Below, piece after piece: positions 15,702-23,387 of a DNA stretch of 34,511 bases (its first letter is position 1; every line of letters starts with the position of its first letter). The notes below the pieces were generated by a model. It saw nothing but the letters and a program-made list of their open reading frames with translations. It was not told the origin of the DNA and did not search any database. Source of the stretch: an uncultured bacterium (lineage in GTDB: Bacteria; Bacillota; Clostridia; Oscillospirales; Ruminococcaceae); contig CAJMLV010000029.1 of assembly GCA_905214345.1 (NCBI GenBank), positions 1 through 34,511 of the forward strand. The letters run 5' to 3'. The translations under genes were made by a program, and so were the position numbers.

Positions 15702-15730
15702 GGCCGAAGCCCCCTTTCTGCTCTTTTGTC

Positions 15731-15782
15731 AGTATAGCACGGGGGAAAAGCCCTTGCAATCGGAAGCCCGGGAGCGTATACT
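15731..15782. promoter_or_regulatory. Symmetric divergent promoters sharing one -35 hexamer
   Basis: The self-complementary hexamer TTGCAA (15754-15759) is read as a -35 box on both strands. On minus, TATACT (15731-15736, read as AGTATA on plus) lies 17 bases away and drives dinB. On plus, TATACT (15777-15782) lies 17 bases away and drives the ECF gene. Both promoters thus have identical boxes and spacing and must compete for polymerase. Confidence 0.8.
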
Positions 15783-15853
15783 GTGTGGTGCGGCAAAGCC
15801 GTAAATTTGCGCTGTACCTTGCAGAAAGGACGGCAGCAGGAGGAAAATTGAAT

Positions 15854-16507
15854 ATGAACAACCCGAACAAACGTCTGAGTTCGACCACCCGTACCCTGAC
15901 GCAGCTGGCGCTGCTCACGGCGGTGGTGCTGGTCATGGCCTATACCCCCCTGGGGTATATCCGGGTGGGCCTGCTCACCATGAGCCTGCTCACGGTGCCG
16001 GTGGCCATCGGCGCCATGCTCACCGGCCCGGCGGGCGGTGCCTGGCTGGGCCTGGTCTTCGGCCTGACCAGCTTCATGAACGCGGTGAACGGCACCGGCG
16101 GTCTGACGGCCTTCGCCTTCCAGTACAACCCGGTGCTCTGCTTCATCACCTGCGTGGGCGCCCGCGTGGCCTGCGGCCTGTGCTGCGGCCTGCTGTACAT
16201 GGGCGCGGTGAAGCTGTTCAAGACCCACGACAAGGCCGCCTGCGTGGTGGGCGCCCTGAGTGCGCCTTTGCTCAACACCCTCTTCTTCATGGGCTGCCTG
16301 CTGGGCTTCTTCTTCCAGCTGGAACCCATCCAGAACACCCTGAACTCCCAGCCGGTGCAGGACCTGCTGGCCGGGTCCGGCATTCCCGCCCCGCTGGCGG
16401 TGGCCGTGGTCATGGTGGGTGTGCAGGGCCTCATCGAAGCCGTTGTCAGCGGTGTGATCTCCACCGCCGTCACCGTGGCCCTGCGCCGGGTACTCAAGCG
16501 TGCCTGA
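15854..16507 (+). CDS. ECF transporter substrate-binding (S) component
   Basis: This 217-residue membrane protein has about six hydrophobic segments and the look of an energy-coupling factor S-component. It would capture a vitamin or similar trace nutrient and dock with a shared EcfAAT module encoded elsewhere. Typical features are TRTLTQLALLTAVVLVMAY at the N terminus, the TPLGYIRVGLLTMSLLTVPV loop, and GAMLTGPAGGAWLGLVFGLTS. The pattern is closest to what I recall of pantothenate-type S-components, but that is weak. ATG 15854 follows AGGAGG (15838-15843). The 71-base leader contains a small CGGC-AAA-GCCG hairpin (15791-15801); it is too short for the common vitamin riboswitches. Confidence 0.85.
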   Translation: MNNPNKRLSSTTRTLTQLALLTAVVLVMAYTPLGYIRVGLLTMSLLTVPVAIGAMLTGPAGGAWLGLVFGLTSFMNAVNGTGGLTAFAFQYNPVLCFITCVGARVACGLCCGLLYMGAVKLFKTHDKAACVVGALSAPLLNTLFFMGCLLGFFFQLEPIQNTLNSQPVQDLLAGSGIPAPLAVAVVMVGVQGLIEAVVSGVISTAVTVALRRVLKRA

Positions 16508-16558
16508 TGATTCGGTAAACCAATAAACAAGACCCCGGCCCCGGGCCGGGACAAAAAG

Positions 16559-16602
16559 CGGCAGGACCGCCCCTTACGGGGACGGTCCTGCCGTTCTTTT
16601 TG
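16559..16602. terminator. Bidirectional terminator after the ECF gene
   Basis: CGGCAGGACCG/CGGTCCTGCCG extended by CCCC/GGGG makes a 15-bp stem with one bulge. TTCTTTTT follows on plus and CTTTTTGT on minus. It serves the converging surface-protein gene as well. Confidence 0.9.
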
Positions 16603-16627
16603 GTATGAAGGGGCGGAAATTTTTCCG

Positions 16628-19114
16628 TCAGCTGTTCTTTGTGTATCTGCGCACGGCCAGCACCGCGATGATGACCACCGCCGCCGCGACCAGCAGGACC
16701 AGCGGCAGGGGGAAGGATGCGGACGCGGGTTCATCGGCTTCCGCTTCCGGGGCGGATTCCGGGGTGGCCGGGGGTTCCGGTTCCGCACTGACCGGCAGCA
16801 GGCTTTCGTCGTAGGCGATGGCATAGCGGGAGAAGTGGGGCGTTACAAAGGTCACCGCTTCCGCCTGGGCATCATAGGTCGTTTCACAGGGGGTGATGCT
16901 GCCGTCATCGGCCAGATACCACACCACGACCCCTTCCGGCTGCTGGCCTTCCGCCAGGGCGTGGGGCAGGGTGACCTGGGCCTGGCCCTGCCGGAAATTG
17001 GAGATGGTCACATCCCCGCTGCGCAGGGTCAGTTCAAAGGTGGGGTTGCCCTGGGCGGCTTCCGCCTGGGCGGGAGTCATTTCCTCCTCGGCCACAGGGC
17101 TCACAGTCAGCACCACTTCGGCGTCGGCCTGGTCCATGATGGCAGACAGGGCCTCCTTGTCAAAGGTGACTTCCGCCAGGGGGCTGCTCACGGTGAAACG
17201 GGCTTCCCCTTCGGCGGTCAGGGCCTGCAGGGCCTGGGTGGGCAGGGCCACCTCCACCGCCCGGGCGTTCTCTGCCAGGGGCAGTTCCACCTTGACCACC
17301 GGGGCGGTGTTGGCTGCTTTGGCTTCCTGCACCGCCTGGGTCACAGCCAGGGTCAGCTGGTCCGCCTGTACCGCGGCCACAGCTTTGTTCTCCACCACCT
17401 GGACCTGGGCCGCCAGGGTCACTTCCGACGGCTTCTCGCCGGAGAGTGCCGGGGTGGGGGAAGGCGCAGCCGTGGGACTTGCGGCGGTCACCGGCCGGGA
17501 AGAAGCCACAGGTACCGTGACCGCAGGCGCGGGGTTGGGGGTGGCTGCCGGGGTCAATGCGGTCTCCTCCGCAGGGGCCGCCGTGGTCTCAGGGGAAGGT
17601 GTGGCCGTTGCTTCCGGTGCGGGTGTGGCCGTCGCCTCGGGGGCAGGTGTGGCTGTCGCTTCCGGTGCGGGGGTCGGCGTTACCGCAGGTGTGGCCGTGG
17701 GCGCAGGCGTGGGGGTCGGCGTTGCCACGGGCGTGGGCGTCGGCGTCGCCACGGGTGTGGGTGTGGGGGTCACTTCCGGGGCGGGGGTCGGCACAACGGG
17801 CTTTTCCGCAAAACGGATGGTGCAGTCGATGATATTTACGGTGGCAGGGGCTTCAGCGCCGTACCACAGGCTGCCCACATAGCGGTGTTCTTCCCGCAGT
17901 TCTGTCTTTTCTGCGCCGCTGTACATCTCGCCCAGAAAATCGCAGTTTTCCAGGGTGGGGGAATTCTTGCCGCCGTTGTCCAGATAGGTGCCGCCGAAAG
18001 CACCCGCATAAATGCGGCCGGTATCCTCTTCCGGTTCTTCGGTCTGCCAGACCACGACATTTTCCAGGGTGCAGTCCCGGATGGTGTTGCCGTAGTGCAG
18101 AAGGCCGTTCACGCCGCCGATGCCGTTATACGCACCGCTCACCGTGATGTTCTTCACCGTGCAGCCGGAGGTGACGCAGTTGCCCTCTCCCATAAAGCCC
18201 ACGATGCCCCCCGCGTAGCCGCCGGTGATGGCCACGGCGGAGGTGTCGGTGCCGTCACCTTCCACCGAACAGCCGGTGATGGTGGTGTAGCCCTTGCCCA
18301 TGATGCCGCCCACATACCACCAGCCGCGGACGTTCACTCGGCCGGTCACATGGACGTTGGTGATTTTGGCTTCGGCAACGCCGGAACCGCCCAGCACCGC
18401 CGCTACCTGCAGGCAGCCGGACACGTCCGCGTTGTGCAGGGTGAAGTTCTGGATATTGGCAGCGCCGGTCCCGGCGCCGAACAGACCCACGCGGTTGTTG
18501 GTGCCCACGTTATCCAGCCCGCGGGTGATCTTCAGGTTGGAGATGGTGTGGCCCTGGCCGTCAAAGGTGCCGGCAAAGGTCTTGCCGGTATCCGTGCCGC
18601 CGATGGGAGTCCATTCCTGACCGTTCAGGTCGATGGAATCCCCCAGCAGCACCGTCTTTTTGGAAAAGTTGGTCCCTTCGTTGACCAGCCGGGCCAGACC
18701 CGCCAGCTGGGCCGGGGTGCTGATGGTGTAGGAAGCGGCGTCCGGCTGTCGGGTATACCAGTCGGTGTCCACCGATACGCCGTCCCAGGGCAGGTTTTCG
18801 GCTTCCGTCTGCGCGGCGGCGTCCTCCGTCAGGGAGAGGGGCGCCGCCTGGGGTTCCAGGGCCTGTTCTGCCGTTGCCTGTGCCGGAATCTCGCTGTCGG
18901 GAGAGGTCTCCGGTGCGGTCTGCACCGGTTCCGGGGCGATTTCCTCTTCCGCTTCTGTGGTTTCCGCTTCCGGCACTGCCGTTTCCGCCGTGGCTGCCGT
19001 GCTCTCATTCTGCATGACCGGGGCGCCGTCGCTTTCGGCAAAGGCTGCCGGTGCCGCCAGGGAAAGCATCATGGTGATGGCCAGCATCCCCGCGATCCAT
19101 CTTGTTTTTCTCAC
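16628..19114 (-). CDS. Large cell-surface protein with GLUG-like repeats and a Thr/Pro-rich stalk
   Basis: This 828-residue protein is exported and membrane-anchored. A signal peptide (residues 1-26, cleaved after AAFA) is followed by an acidic, low-complexity segment (27-108). Next is a domain of glycine-rich repeats (about 135-430) containing AGTFDGQGHTISNLKI and VGLFGAGTGAANIQN, as in GLUG/parallel-beta proteins. Residues about 442-556 form a Thr/Pro/Ala stalk with near-identical TPAPEATA repeats. The C-terminal region (about 560-770) has the WYLADDGSITPCETTYD and HFSRYAIAY pattern seen in Clostridia surface proteins, then a helix (803-821) and basic tail RRYTKNS. There is no LPXTG motif. 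The start is GTG 19114 after AGGAGG; the overlapping ATG at 19116 runs straight into TGA. Function is probably adhesion or glycan contact, but this is inference. Confidence 0.85.
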   Translation of the reverse strand: MRKTRWIAGMLAITMMLSLAAPAAFAESDGAPVMQNESTAATAETAVPEAETTEAEEEIAPEPVQTAPETSPDSEIPAQATAEQALEPQAAPLSLTEDAAAQTEAENLPWDGVSVDTDWYTRQPDAASYTISTPAQLAGLARLVNEGTNFSKKTVLLGDSIDLNGQEWTPIGGTDTGKTFAGTFDGQGHTISNLKITRGLDNVGTNNRVGLFGAGTGAANIQNFTLHNADVSGCLQVAAVLGGSGVAEAKITNVHVTGRVNVRGWWYVGGIMGKGYTTITGCSVEGDGTDTSAVAITGGYAGGIVGFMGEGNCVTSGCTVKNITVSGAYNGIGGVNGLLHYGNTIRDCTLENVVVWQTEEPEEDTGRIYAGAFGGTYLDNGGKNSPTLENCDFLGEMYSGAEKTELREEHRYVGSLWYGAEAPATVNIIDCTIRFAEKPVVPTPAPEVTPTPTPVATPTPTPVATPTPTPAPTATPAVTPTPAPEATATPAPEATATPAPEATATPSPETTAAPAEETALTPAATPNPAPAVTVPVASSRPVTAASPTAAPSPTPALSGEKPSEVTLAAQVQVVENKAVAAVQADQLTLAVTQAVQEAKAANTAPVVKVELPLAENARAVEVALPTQALQALTAEGEARFTVSSPLAEVTFDKEALSAIMDQADAEVVLTVSPVAEEEMTPAQAEAAQGNPTFELTLRSGDVTISNFRQGQAQVTLPHALAEGQQPEGVVVWYLADDGSITPCETTYDAQAEAVTFVTPHFSRYAIAYDESLLPVSAEPEPPATPESAPEAEADEPASASFPLPLVLLVAAAVVIIAVLAVRRYTKNS
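17447..17791 (-). repeat. Tandem coding repeats of the Thr/Pro-rich stalk
   Basis: Inside the surface-protein gene, short GC-rich direct repeats encode TPTPVA and TPAPEATA units. Low-complexity tracts like this can vary in copy number by slippage, and would change stalk length in frame if whole units are gained or lost. Confidence 0.8.
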
Positions 19115-19282
19115 ATAAACCTCCTGCCAGAAATGATGTGGCTCTCGTATTCCTGCTTTCTTGACAGGAATTTCTGTTTGTTACGTCCTGGAATTGTATC
19201 ACAAAAAATTCATCGCTGCAAGAGGCTTTGCAACTTTATTTCCCATATTTTGGCTGCATTTTACATGGGGACAGCCCCAAAG

Positions 19283-19329
19283 AAAAAAACGGGAGCGCCG
19301 CAGAACAACGATCTGCTGCGCTCCCGTTT
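19283..19329 (-). terminator. Terminator of the tauE-type/aryl-sulfotransferase operon
   Basis: A 13-bp stem with one mismatch (GGGAGCGCCGCAG/CTGCTGCGCTCCC, 19291-19323) is followed on the minus strand by GTTTTTTTC. It begins about 17 bases after the sulfotransferase stop codon. Confidence 0.88.
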
Positions 19330-19339
19330 TGTGATATTG

Positions 19340-21103
19340 TCAGTTGAACCAGAACCCGGTCATGTCATACTTGAAGGTCCGGTAGTTCTGCATGGTACAT
19401 TCGTACTTGTATTCCCGGATGAGCACGCCCTCGGCGTCGTACTCGCCAAAGACCATGGACACGCCGCTGTTCACCGCCCAGTTGCCGGAGGTGCTGCAGC
19501 GGGACCCGTTGGACACGATGCTGGAATAGGGTACGTCGAAACTGTCGGTCAGTTCAAAGGTACCGGCGTTCTCGTCGATGCGGTAGATGTACACCTGGCT
19601 GGTCTCGGTACCGTCACCGTACAGGTCGGTGCCCACACTGTCCGCCACATCCAGCTCAAAATCGTCCCGGCTGTTCAGCGACCAGTAATTGTTGTTGTAC
19701 ACCGCCAGGGTATACACGCCGTTCCCCTCGTTGTCCAGCAGTTCCACGCAGTGCTGGCCGTACTGGGGCACAAAATCCCCCACCGGGGTCAGGCACAGGT
19801 CGGCGTAGGGGGTATCTTCCCAGAAACGGCTGTCGCCCGCCAGCCATTCCACCGCGGGCTCGCTGTGGATGTTCGCCACCTTGATGATGGTGGAAGTCTC
19901 CCGGGAAGAAACGATCAGGCTGTCATCCTCCGGCATGTACTGCAGGCTGTTCAGATGGATCCAGTCCCATTCCCCCGCCTGCCAGAAGAAGTCGTCGGTG
20001 GGGCCCACCGGGCGGGTCATGTCAAAGTAGCCTTTCATCACCTGGGTGAAGTCCAGGATCTCGGTCACGTCCCCGGTCTCCAGGTCGATGGACAGCACCC
20101 GGTCCTCCACCGTCTCGCCCCCGGCCACTTCCGCCAGGGCCAGCACCTCGCCGTCGGTGCCGAAGCCGATGTCATGGTGCAGTTCGTAGCCGTCCAGGCT
20201 GTATACCTGGGTCACCCGGCCCAGCCTGTCGATGCGGGCCAGCTTGGAGGAGGACACACAGGTCACGATCTCGTCCCCGTCAAAGAGCAGGCGGTCCAGG
20301 CCGAAGCCTTCCAGCACCATCTCGTACCGCAGCACGCCCGCGTCGTCGTAGAAGAAGCCGTAGCCCAGATACCCGTTCACACGCATCATGGCAAACAATC
20401 CTTCGGCCTGGGCAGCTTCGGAGATGCCGTCGGTCACTTCCAGCTGGGTGGCATAGCCGGAACGGGTCTCGGGCATATCCACCGTAAAGCTCACGATCTG
20501 CCGGGCGTTGCCCCAGCTGCCGGAAATGGTCATGGTCACTTCGTTGGTTTTGCCCGGCACCAGACCGATGATCTGAAATTCATGGGTGCGGGTATACTCC
20601 TGGCCCGAAGCATCCATCGCCTCGGCGGTATAGTCGGGGATGGATTCATCCTCCACATGGATGGTGTAGCTCACCTCGGTGGGCATGTCGGTCTGGAAGT
20701 ACAGGTACAAAGCGTTGCTGGCGGTGCCGAAGGGATTCAGCACGGCCAGCGGGGTGGTGGCGGTCCAGGTCATGCCGTCGCCCTTCATGGCTTCCAGGGT
20801 GCCGGCCAGGCGCTCCTGCACCGTGATGTCGTAGTAGGTAAAGCCTTCTTCCTCAATGTCGTCGGGAATCAGCTGGATGGCCCGCAAACCTTCCCCCAGT
20901 TCCGCTTCGGCGTAGGATACGCCCAGGGTGCTGTTTTCGCCGATGGTGTCGCCGGTCTCAAAGTCCCAGTCGGTGCGGACCACGCTCTCCTGGGCGGTAA
21001 AGGCTTTGGATACCGCCAGGATGATGACGGGCACCGCAACGATCAGCACAATGACGCCGATGATGATTCCTGCCAACAGCTTTTTGTGGTTTTTTAAGTC
21101 CAT
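19340..21103 (-). CDS. Aryl-sulfate sulfotransferase (ASST family), membrane-anchored
   Basis: This 587-residue protein has an N-terminal membrane anchor (about residues 9-32) and an extracellular part resembling bacterial PAPS-independent aryl-sulfotransferases, which move a sulfuryl group from one phenolic ester to another phenol. Residues 45-215 look like the N-terminal beta-sandwich; the rest is a beta-propeller. Candidate catalytic residues match the E. coli AssT pattern: His309/His310 in YELHHDI, His383 in DWIHLNSL, Arg401 in VSSRETS, and His451 in YGQHCV, which would be the sulfurylated histidine. ATG 21103 has a modest GAGGAT site upstream. The gene lies 37 bases after a TauE/SafE permease gene. 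Substrates are unknown; gut phenols and tyrosine derivatives are possible. Confidence 0.88.
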   Translation of the reverse strand: MDLKNHKKLLAGIIIGVIVLIVAVPVIILAVSKAFTAQESVVRTDWDFETGDTIGENSTLGVSYAEAELGEGLRAIQLIPDDIEEEGFTYYDITVQERLAGTLEAMKGDGMTWTATTPLAVLNPFGTASNALYLYFQTDMPTEVSYTIHVEDESIPDYTAEAMDASGQEYTRTHEFQIIGLVPGKTNEVTMTISGSWGNARQIVSFTVDMPETRSGYATQLEVTDGISEAAQAEGLFAMMRVNGYLGYGFFYDDAGVLRYEMVLEGFGLDRLLFDGDEIVTCVSSSKLARIDRLGRVTQVYSLDGYELHHDIGFGTDGEVLALAEVAGGETVEDRVLSIDLETGDVTEILDFTQVMKGYFDMTRPVGPTDDFFWQAGEWDWIHLNSLQYMPEDDSLIVSSRETSTIIKVANIHSEPAVEWLAGDSRFWEDTPYADLCLTPVGDFVPQYGQHCVELLDNEGNGVYTLAVYNNNYWSLNSRDDFELDVADSVGTDLYGDGTETSQVYIYRIDENAGTFELTDSFDVPYSSIVSNGSRCSTSGNWAVNSGVSMVFGEYDAEGVLIREYKYECTMQNYRTFKYDMTGFWFN

Positions 21104-21140
21104 GACTCTATCCTCACTCCTGTTTGCATTTCTCCTGCAT

Positions 21141-21917
21141 TTATAAGTAGGTGATACACACCAACACGGCGCCCAGCATGGTCAGGATCATGCCGGTCAG
21201 CCGGTTGAGCAAAAGGGTGCCCGCCTTGGTGGCGATGCGGGCGGCGATCTGCGCCCAGATCAGGGTAAAGAGGATGCACAGCACCAGCAGGTCCGGCCGG
21301 GGCGGTGCGCCCAGGGCAAAGTGGCTCACGGCCCCCGTCAGGGCTGAGAAAGTCATGATGAACACGCTGGTGCCCACGGCGGTTTTCAGCTCATAGCCCA
21401 GCACGGTGGTCAGCACCAGCAGCATCATCATGCCGCCGCCGGCCCCGAAGAACCCGCAGATCAGCCCGATGACCGCGCCGCCCAGGGCGCCTTTGACGAT
21501 CTGCATGGCCCGGCTGCCGCCCTGCAGGGTACGGCTGGTGGAAGTGACCGGCAAAAACAGGAACTTGAGCCCCAGGAAAAAGGTCATCACCACCGAAAAG
21601 TTACCCAGGGTGCCGTCCGGCACAAAGCTGGAAAGCCAGCTGCCCACCAGCGTCATGCACAGCACGCCGCACATCATCACAAAGCCGTTTTTCAGGTCGA
21701 TGGCGCCGGTCTTGGCATAGGTGCGGGCACTGGCGGCGCTGGCCAGCACGTCGCTGGCCAAAGCGATGCCGATGGCATCGTAGGCCGGGACCCCCAGAAA
21801 GGTGATGAGCATGGGGCTGATGACGGTGGCGGCGCTCATGCCCGCAAACCCCGTGCCCAGTCCGGCCCCCGCCCCGGCCAGAAAACAGATCAGAACTTCG
21901 AACCAGATTCCATTCAA
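21141..21917 (-). CDS. TauE/SafE family sulfite or organosulfonate exporter
   Basis: This membrane protein of about 258 residues has seven to eight hydrophobic segments and the two-half TauE/SafE pattern: AGAGAGLGTGFAGMSAATVI at the start of the first half and GLICGFFGAGGGMMMLLVL at the second. Relatives export sulfite, sulfoacetate or other small sulfur anions, though many family members are uncharacterised. TTG 21917 is preferred as start because AAAGGAG lies about 10 bases upstream (minus strand) and translation then begins just before the first membrane helix. An in-frame ATG at 21953 would place this ribosome site inside the gene. The aryl-sulfotransferase gene follows by 37 bases, giving a plausible sulfur-related pair. 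Confidence 0.85.
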   Translation of the reverse strand: MNGIWFEVLICFLAGAGAGLGTGFAGMSAATVISPMLITFLGVPAYDAIGIALASDVLASAASARTYAKTGAIDLKNGFVMMCGVLCMTLVGSWLSSFVPDGTLGNFSVVMTFFLGLKFLFLPVTSTSRTLQGGSRAMQIVKGALGGAVIGLICGFFGAGGGMMMLLVLTTVLGYELKTAVGTSVFIMTFSALTGAVSHFALGAPPRPDLLVLCILFTLIWAQIAARIATKAGTLLLNRLTGMILTMLGAVLVCITYL

Positions 21918-22096
21918 TTCGCAAAAACTCCTTTGCGGGGCTCTGCGCCCCATCGCCTACCATATTACCATACGCCGCAGGGAAAGCAAAGTCCCGCAAT
22001 TGCGAAAAAAGGTTGAATCTTTTGTTAAAAAACAACTTTTCAGGGTAGAAAAGAGGATTTGGTCAAAAAATACCTCAAAAAATTAAGATAAAATTA

Positions 22097-22124
22097 TTGA
22101 CAAATCGGAACCAGGGTGTATAAT
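22097..22124 (+). promoter_or_regulatory. Promoter of the fatty-acid synthesis cluster
   Basis: Consensus TTGACA (22097-22102) and TATAAT (22119-22124) are 16 bases apart, about 104 bases before the acpP start. It is the strongest promoter in the window. Upstream DNA (22000-22096) is AT-rich, suggesting an UP-element-like contribution. The gap 21918-22227 holds this promoter and the dyads listed separately; no other feature was seen. Confidence 0.9.
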
Positions 22125-22162
22125 AGCCATTGTCCGATTTAGCTAAATAAATTTAGGTAAAC
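22102..22162 (+). promoter_or_regulatory. Candidate repressor operators at the fab cluster promoter
   Basis: Two kinds of dyad surround the start of transcription. AAATCGGA (22102-22109) and TCCGATTT (22133-22140) are perfect inverted copies flanking the -10 box, 31 bases centre to centre. The perfect palindrome ATTTAGCTAAAT (22137-22148) is followed at 14-base spacing by the similar ATTTAGGTAAAC (22151-22162), near +6 to +32. The MarR-family protein encoded at the end of the cluster is the obvious candidate binder. The sequences do not match the FabT or FapR consensus sites I know. Confidence 0.6.
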
Positions 22163-22227
22163 AAACGGAGATAAAATTTCCGGGCCGGACAAAACAACAA
22201 ACAGACGAAATAAAGGAGAGTATCCCC

Positions 22228-22455
22228 ATGACTTTTGAAGAGCTGAAGAACGTGATCGTGGACACCCTGAACGCCGACGAAGAGAAGGTCACCATGGAAG
22301 CCAGCCTGGCCGACGACCTGCAGGCCGACAGCCTGGACGCCGTGGAACTGAACATGGCCATTGAGGAAGCTTTCGGCACCTCCATCCCCGACGAGGAACT
22401 GCCCAACATGAAGACCGTGGGCGACATCTTCAACTACCTGACCAACAACGGCTGA
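22228..22455 (+). CDS. acpP: Acyl carrier protein
   Basis: This 75-residue acidic protein carries growing acyl chains on a 4'-phosphopantetheine attached to Ser35 in the motif LQADSLDAVEL. Length and helix pattern are those of standard type II ACPs. A good AAAGGAG site precedes ATG 22228. It is the first gene of the fatty-acid cluster, 104 bases downstream of a consensus promoter, and accD follows after 47 bases. The leading position next to the promoter fits the high ACP demand of the pathway. Confidence 0.97.
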   Translation: MTFEELKNVIVDTLNADEEKVTMEASLADDLQADSLDAVELNMAIEEAFGTSIPDEELPNMKTVGDIFNYLTNNG

Positions 22456-22502
22456 TCGCCGTCTGACCCCGCAACCCACCCGAAGAAACAGGAGGAACAC
22501 CC

Positions 22503-23387
22503 ATGGACGTTGGCAAGATCTTTGCCGTGGGCAGCCGCGAGCGCATGTTCCAGCTGAAAGCCCGGCGTGACGCCGGACTGGACAGCCCCCGCTGGCAGCC
22601 GCCCCATTACTTCACCTGCAAAAAGTGCGAGCGCCGCGCCACCCGCCAGACCTGGGCCGGCACTTTGTATGTCTGCCCCAACTGCGGCCACCATCAGCCC
22701 ATCGGCGGGTACTACCGCCTGAGCATGGTGCTGGACCACGGCAGCTTCAATGAACTGGACGCCGACGTGCAGGGGAAAAACGTCCTGGACTTCCCCGGCT
22801 ATGACGACAAGCTGGACGCCCAGCGGGCCAAGACCGGCCTGTCCGATGCGGTGGTCACTGCCACCGGCAAGGTCGGCGGCGTGCCGGTGGTGGCCGCTGT
22901 GCTGGACAGCCGCTTCTTCATGGGCAGCATGGGCACCGCCGTGGGCGAAAAGATCACCCGCGCCGTGGAGTTTGCCGCCAGGAAGGACCTGCCCCTCATC
23001 ATCTTCTCCGCCAGCGGCGGCGCCCGCATGCAGGAAGGCATCTTCAGCCTGATGCAGATGGCCAAGACCAGCGCCGCCATTCAGCGGTTCCAGGCCAAGG
23101 GCGGGCTGTACATCAGCTACCTGACCCACCCCACCACCGGCGGCGTCACCGCCAGCTTTGCCAGCCTGGGGGACATCACCCTGGCCGAGCCCGGCGCCCT
23201 CATCGGCTTTGCCGGCCCCCGGGTCATCGAACAGACCATCGGCCAGAAGCTGCCCAAGGGCTTCCAGCGCGCCGAGTACCTGCTGGACCACGGTTTCGTG
23301 GACCAGGTGGTGCCCCGGGGCGAGATGAAAGCCACCCTGACCCGCATCCTCAAACTCCACACCCAAGGAAGGAAGCACGGCGCATGA
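22503..23387 (+). CDS. accD: Acetyl-CoA carboxylase carboxyltransferase, beta subunit
   Basis: This 294-residue protein pairs with AccA to transfer the carboxyl group from biotin to acetyl-CoA, making malonyl-CoA. An N-terminal zinc ribbon with four cysteines (FTCKKCER and YVCPNCGHH, about residues 38-62) is followed by the crotonase-like carboxyltransferase domain, with ASGGARMQEGIFSLMQMAK near residue 173. An AGGAGG site lies 8 bases before ATG 22503. Its stop codon overlaps the accA start by four bases (ATGA), so the two subunits are translationally coupled, which helps equal production. Confidence 0.97.
   Translation: MDVGKIFAVGSRERMFQLKARRDAGLDSPRWQPPHYFTCKKCERRATRQTWAGTLYVCPNCGHHQPIGGYYRLSMVLDHGSFNELDADVQGKNVLDFPGYDDKLDAQRAKTGLSDAVVTATGKVGGVPVVAAVLDSRFFMGSMGTAVGEKITRAVEFAARKDLPLIIFSASGGARMQEGIFSLMQMAKTSAAIQRFQAKGGLYISYLTHPTTGGVTASFASLGDITLAEPGALIGFAGPRVIEQTIGQKLPKGFQRAEYLLDHGFVDQVVPRGEMKATLTRILKLHTQGRKHGA

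Noticed and set aside
15783..15853. A riboswitch in the leader of the ECF S-component gene
   Set aside because: The 71-base leader is shorter than the common vitamin riboswitches and shows only one 4-bp hairpin. No TPP, FMN, cobalamin or folate motif was recognised.
17447..17791. Tandem repeats that might suggest a CRISPR array
   Set aside because: The units are short, lack unique spacers, and encode in-frame TPAPEATA repeats inside a surface-protein gene.
16835..21097. A very long plus-strand open frame (about 1420 codons) across the surface-protein and sulfotransferase genes
   Set aside because: It is antisense to two genes with clear domains, catalytic motifs and ribosome sites, and its translation is low-complexity Gly/His/Val/Gln. 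GC-rich third positions explain its openness.
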